7,973 bases of DNA from a candidate division LCP-89 bacterium (GTDB taxonomy: Bacteria; Electryoneota; B3-LCP). Location: positions 1-7,973 of the forward strand of contig JALGZU010000122.1 of assembly GCA_025774735.1 (NCBI GenBank), in the 5' to 3' direction. The position numbers and the translations under genes were made by a program. The notes below the pieces were generated by a model. The model was not told where the DNA came from. It saw only the letters and a list, made by a program, of their open reading frames with translations, and searched no databases. How positions within the stretch are numbered: position 1 is the stretch's first letter; each line of letters opens with the position of its first letter. This document shows positions 5,710-7,973 of this stretch, in pieces.

Positions 5710-7973
5710 ATGAAACCCAGACGCTGGAAAAGGCTGCTGTTGTACACCGGTATGGGGATCATAATCCTGGTTCTCTTCCTCTTTTTCGCCCGCCCAATTT
5801 ATCTTTCCGATACTCACCTGATTAAACGCGCAGAGCTGGCCATTTCAGCCGCGACGGGGCTGCAGATAGAGATCGAGAAGGGTCGCTTTTCCCTGCTCGA
5901 ACATGCACTCCTTGAAGAGATCACGATTCGGGATTCCAGTGGGAAGCTGATCGCTTCTTGCGAGCAATTGCGGGTGAATTATCGGCCTCTGCCCCTGCTC
6001 GAGAAGCGCCTGTATTTCGAAGAACTCCTCCTCATCGATCCGGTCGTTTATGTCCATGCCGAAAAGCGAAGTTCCGATCCTGTATCGCAGCCGTCACCCA
6101 CAGACCCCGGGCCAGAACCTGCAGCGAACGAACCACTTTCGGCAGATGTTTCTTCAAGTCCTCCTTTCGAATTTACCCTTCCCGTCGCTATCCAGATCGA
6201 TAAACTACACGTCCGGAACGCGCGCCTCGAATTGCGACAGAAATCCCCGGATGCTTCCTGGGAAGTCGATCTGGGAGGTGTGAACCTTAACGGGGAAGAG
6301 ATATATGTACAGGATCAGGATAATTCACACCTGCAACTGGAGATTGATGTCGAGGATTCGCTCCGTCTCAAATACGCGACCTCCAATCTCAGATGTGAAG
6401 TTGGAACCGATGTGGCATTCTCGGCTGACGCGACCGCAAAGCAGGAACAGAGCACCCTGGATTTTGAATTGGAGGCCCATCCGTGGTTGCAGGTCTCATC
6501 GCGGAACTTGTCTATCCCCGCTATCTCACTCTCCGCTGAATCCGTTCTGAATAACCTTCAGGATATTACTGTTTCAAAAATGTTCCTTTCCCTGGGAGAA
6601 GTCCTGGATATAGCCCTAGAAGCAACCCTGGAGGACGTCTTTGAAACTTCTGCCTTGCAAGCGAATCTGTCTGCAGGGCACGTTGATATCGAGCCGGTTT
6701 TGTCGATACTCACCGATCTGTCTGCCGTAGACAGTTTAGCTTTTCCGCAAATCAAGGGCGATCTGGTTATCGAAGAGTCACAAATTTATGTAAACCGTTC
6801 TCATCCTGATCTGGAAATGAGTGGAACGGTTCGCTGCCATCTCCAGGATGGATCACTCCATGACCTGAGCCGCGGCGTGGCTTTGCATAACCTGAGCTTA
6901 GACGCCTTCGCTGAAGGCCAAATCCTCCCTCAGAATCGTTTGTCTTGCGACGTGGGAATTGACCTGCAGGCTGATCGCTTTATGACCTCGGGCAGTCTGA
7001 AGAAGACGTCTTTGACATTCTCGCCAATTAGTCTGGGCATATCTGCAAGAATTCTCCCTGAATTGGCGTCGCCTGAACTGTCGGTGGTCTGGCAGGCCGG
7101 TGCTCCCTTTGGAGCTGGCTTTCGCGGCAGCGTCTTTGCCAGTGCTGATTCCCTGGATCTGGAAAGACCCCACCTGTCCCCGGGATTACACATCGAAACC
7201 GGCTTTTCGGTCGAAGATCTAGATCTGCGCGGATTTGTCGAGGAAAATGTGGGGGGGATTCTTTCAATAGCAGCGGATTTAAAGTTTCAAAATTACGATG
7301 ATATCACACTTACAATCGGCGTTTTATGCCCCGATCTCAGTCTTGACTATAAAGGGGGTACGTTGGTCGTGCCGCCCCTGCTGTCGCGTTTAAATGTGCA
7401 GGGTTCTATATCGCCTGCTCTCAATGAATTCACTTCCCGGATCCATTTTGACATGTCTCCTTACTGCGAAATCGATCTGTCCGCCTCCCTAATCGAACAT
7501 CAACGCTGGGATGTGAAGGGAGCAGATCTGACGCTGAATTTGGCTGAAATCACAACTATCCTCGAACCACTCTTGACTGAATCCCTCAAAGACCTCGACG
7601 TCAGCGGAACCATTGTAGCAAATGGCAGCAGTGAAGGTCAACTGAATGCTCCCCATGACAACCATGCAATTCTGAAGCTCAGTTCAAATGATCTATCCCT
7701 GGCATTGCCGCGCCAGAGGATAGAGCTCGATTCGATTCGGTTGCAGACCGATACTCAGATTGACGGTCGCGGCCTCACCCTCAGAAGTGTTGCTGACATC
7801 GGACAGCTAATTATCTCAGAGGGCGCAGTTGGTGAGTACCATGATCTCACATTAACGATTCAGGGGCGGCTTCGAGACTTTCAAGAGTTCGCCGGTGCCT
7901 CTGCCAGACTGACTTCCGAACGGTTGGGTCTTATGATTCAACTTGAGGCTCAACCCGCTTCGACGGGTACATT
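5710..7973 (+). CDS. AsmA/TamB-like envelope protein (partial, C-terminus off right edge)
   Basis: The frame stays open for 754 codons to the window end with no stop or frameshift. Basic residues (KPRRWKR, 2-8) precede one hydrophobic helix (about 9-27), a signal anchor leaving the rest in the periplasm. Residues 30-117 match the chorein-like N-terminus of the AsmA superfamily: a helix with SAATGLQIEIEKG (48-60), then beta strands containing LEEITIRD and LLIDPVVYVHAEK. A linker (120-153) rich in proline, serine and acidic residues, with nine prolines, separates it from a long beta-strand-rich region with repeated V/M-SGT and I-x-G-x-L turns. Family members such as TamB, YhdP and AsmA act between inner and outer membranes in phospholipid transport or outer-membrane homeostasis. 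The protein already exceeds E. coli AsmA (617 aa), favouring a TamB/YhdP-sized member. GGGA ends only 2 nt before the ATG, a poor ribosome site. It lies 49 bp after purL without a terminator between, so co-transcription is plausible. Confidence 0.78.
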   Translation, partial: MKPRRWKRLLLYTGMGIIILVLFLFFARPIYLSDTHLIKRAELAISAATGLQIEIEKGRFSLLEHALLEEITIRDSSGKLIASCEQLRVNYRPLPLLEKRLYFEELLLIDPVVYVHAEKRSSDPVSQPSPTDPGPEPAANEPLSADVSSSPPFEFTLPVAIQIDKLHVRNARLELRQKSPDASWEVDLGGVNLNGEEIYVQDQDNSHLQLEIDVEDSLRLKYATSNLRCEVGTDVAFSADATAKQEQSTLDFELEAHPWLQVSSRNLSIPAISLSAESVLNNLQDITVSKMFLSLGEVLDIALEATLEDVFETSALQANLSAGHVDIEPVLSILTDLSAVDSLAFPQIKGDLVIEESQIYVNRSHPDLEMSGTVRCHLQDGSLHDLSRGVALHNLSLDAFAEGQILPQNRLSCDVGIDLQADRFMTSGSLKKTSLTFSPISLGISARILPELASPELSVVWQAGAPFGAGFRGSVFASADSLDLERPHLSPGLHIETGFSVEDLDLRGFVEENVGGILSIAADLKFQNYDDITLTIGVLCPDLSLDYKGGTLVVPPLLSRLNVQGSISPALNEFTSRIHFDMSPYCEIDLSASLIEHQRWDVKGADLTLNLAEITTILEPLLTESLKDLDVSGTIVANGSSEGQLNAPHDNHAILKLSSNDLSLALPRQRIELDSIRLQTDTQIDGRGLTLRSVADIGQLIISEGAVGEYHDLTLTIQGRLRDFQEFAGASARLTSERLGLMIQLEAQPASTGT

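Noticed and set aside
5710..7973. Suspected frameshift or pseudogene in the right-hand gene, since several short frames overlap it
   Set aside because: Codon-by-codon reading shows one frame open from 5710 to the end; the short overlapping frames are shadows.

Overview
The window comes from a bacterial chromosome and carries ordinary-looking chromosomal genes. No mobile element, CRISPR array, tRNA or rRNA is visible. The organism is most likely a diderm (Gram-negative type): the right-hand gene is a large AsmA/TamB-like envelope protein, and purL encodes the small (~740 aa) PurL that works with separate PurS and PurQ. The PurL wording and weak Shine-Dalgarno signals on some genes would fit FCB-type or neighbouring uncultured lineages, but the sequence alone does not fix the phylum.

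Layout. (1) Positions 1-475, minus strand: the N-terminal part of a protein resembling the reactivation domain of B12-dependent methionine synthase, cut by the left edge. (2) Positions 476-832: a divergent intergenic region. It holds a possible attenuator (three mutually exclusive stems at 657-737), a good sigma70-like promoter (746-774), and a perfect 8-bp hairpin with GGA in its loop just before the ribosome binding site. (3) Positions 833-3270: a two-gene ABC exporter operon, ATPase then permease, overlapping by 4 bp (ATGA). The permease appears to be an internal duplication. (4) Positions 3271-3416: a short AT-rich intergenic region with a probable promoter. (5) Positions 3417-5660: purL, complete. 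(6) Positions 5710-7973: an AsmA/TamB-like protein, open through the right edge, 49 bp after purL and possibly co-transcribed with it.

How the genes relate. The two ABC genes clearly form one machine of unknown substrate. PurL is housekeeping purine synthesis. The methionine synthase reactivation protein belongs to one-carbon/B12 metabolism. The AsmA-like protein is expected to act in the envelope, probably in lipid traffic or outer-membrane homeostasis. No single new system unites them. The most unusual features are regulatory (the ABC operon leader) and architectural (the duplicated permease and the stand-alone reactivation domain). Both edge genes are incomplete, so their full domain content cannot be read here.
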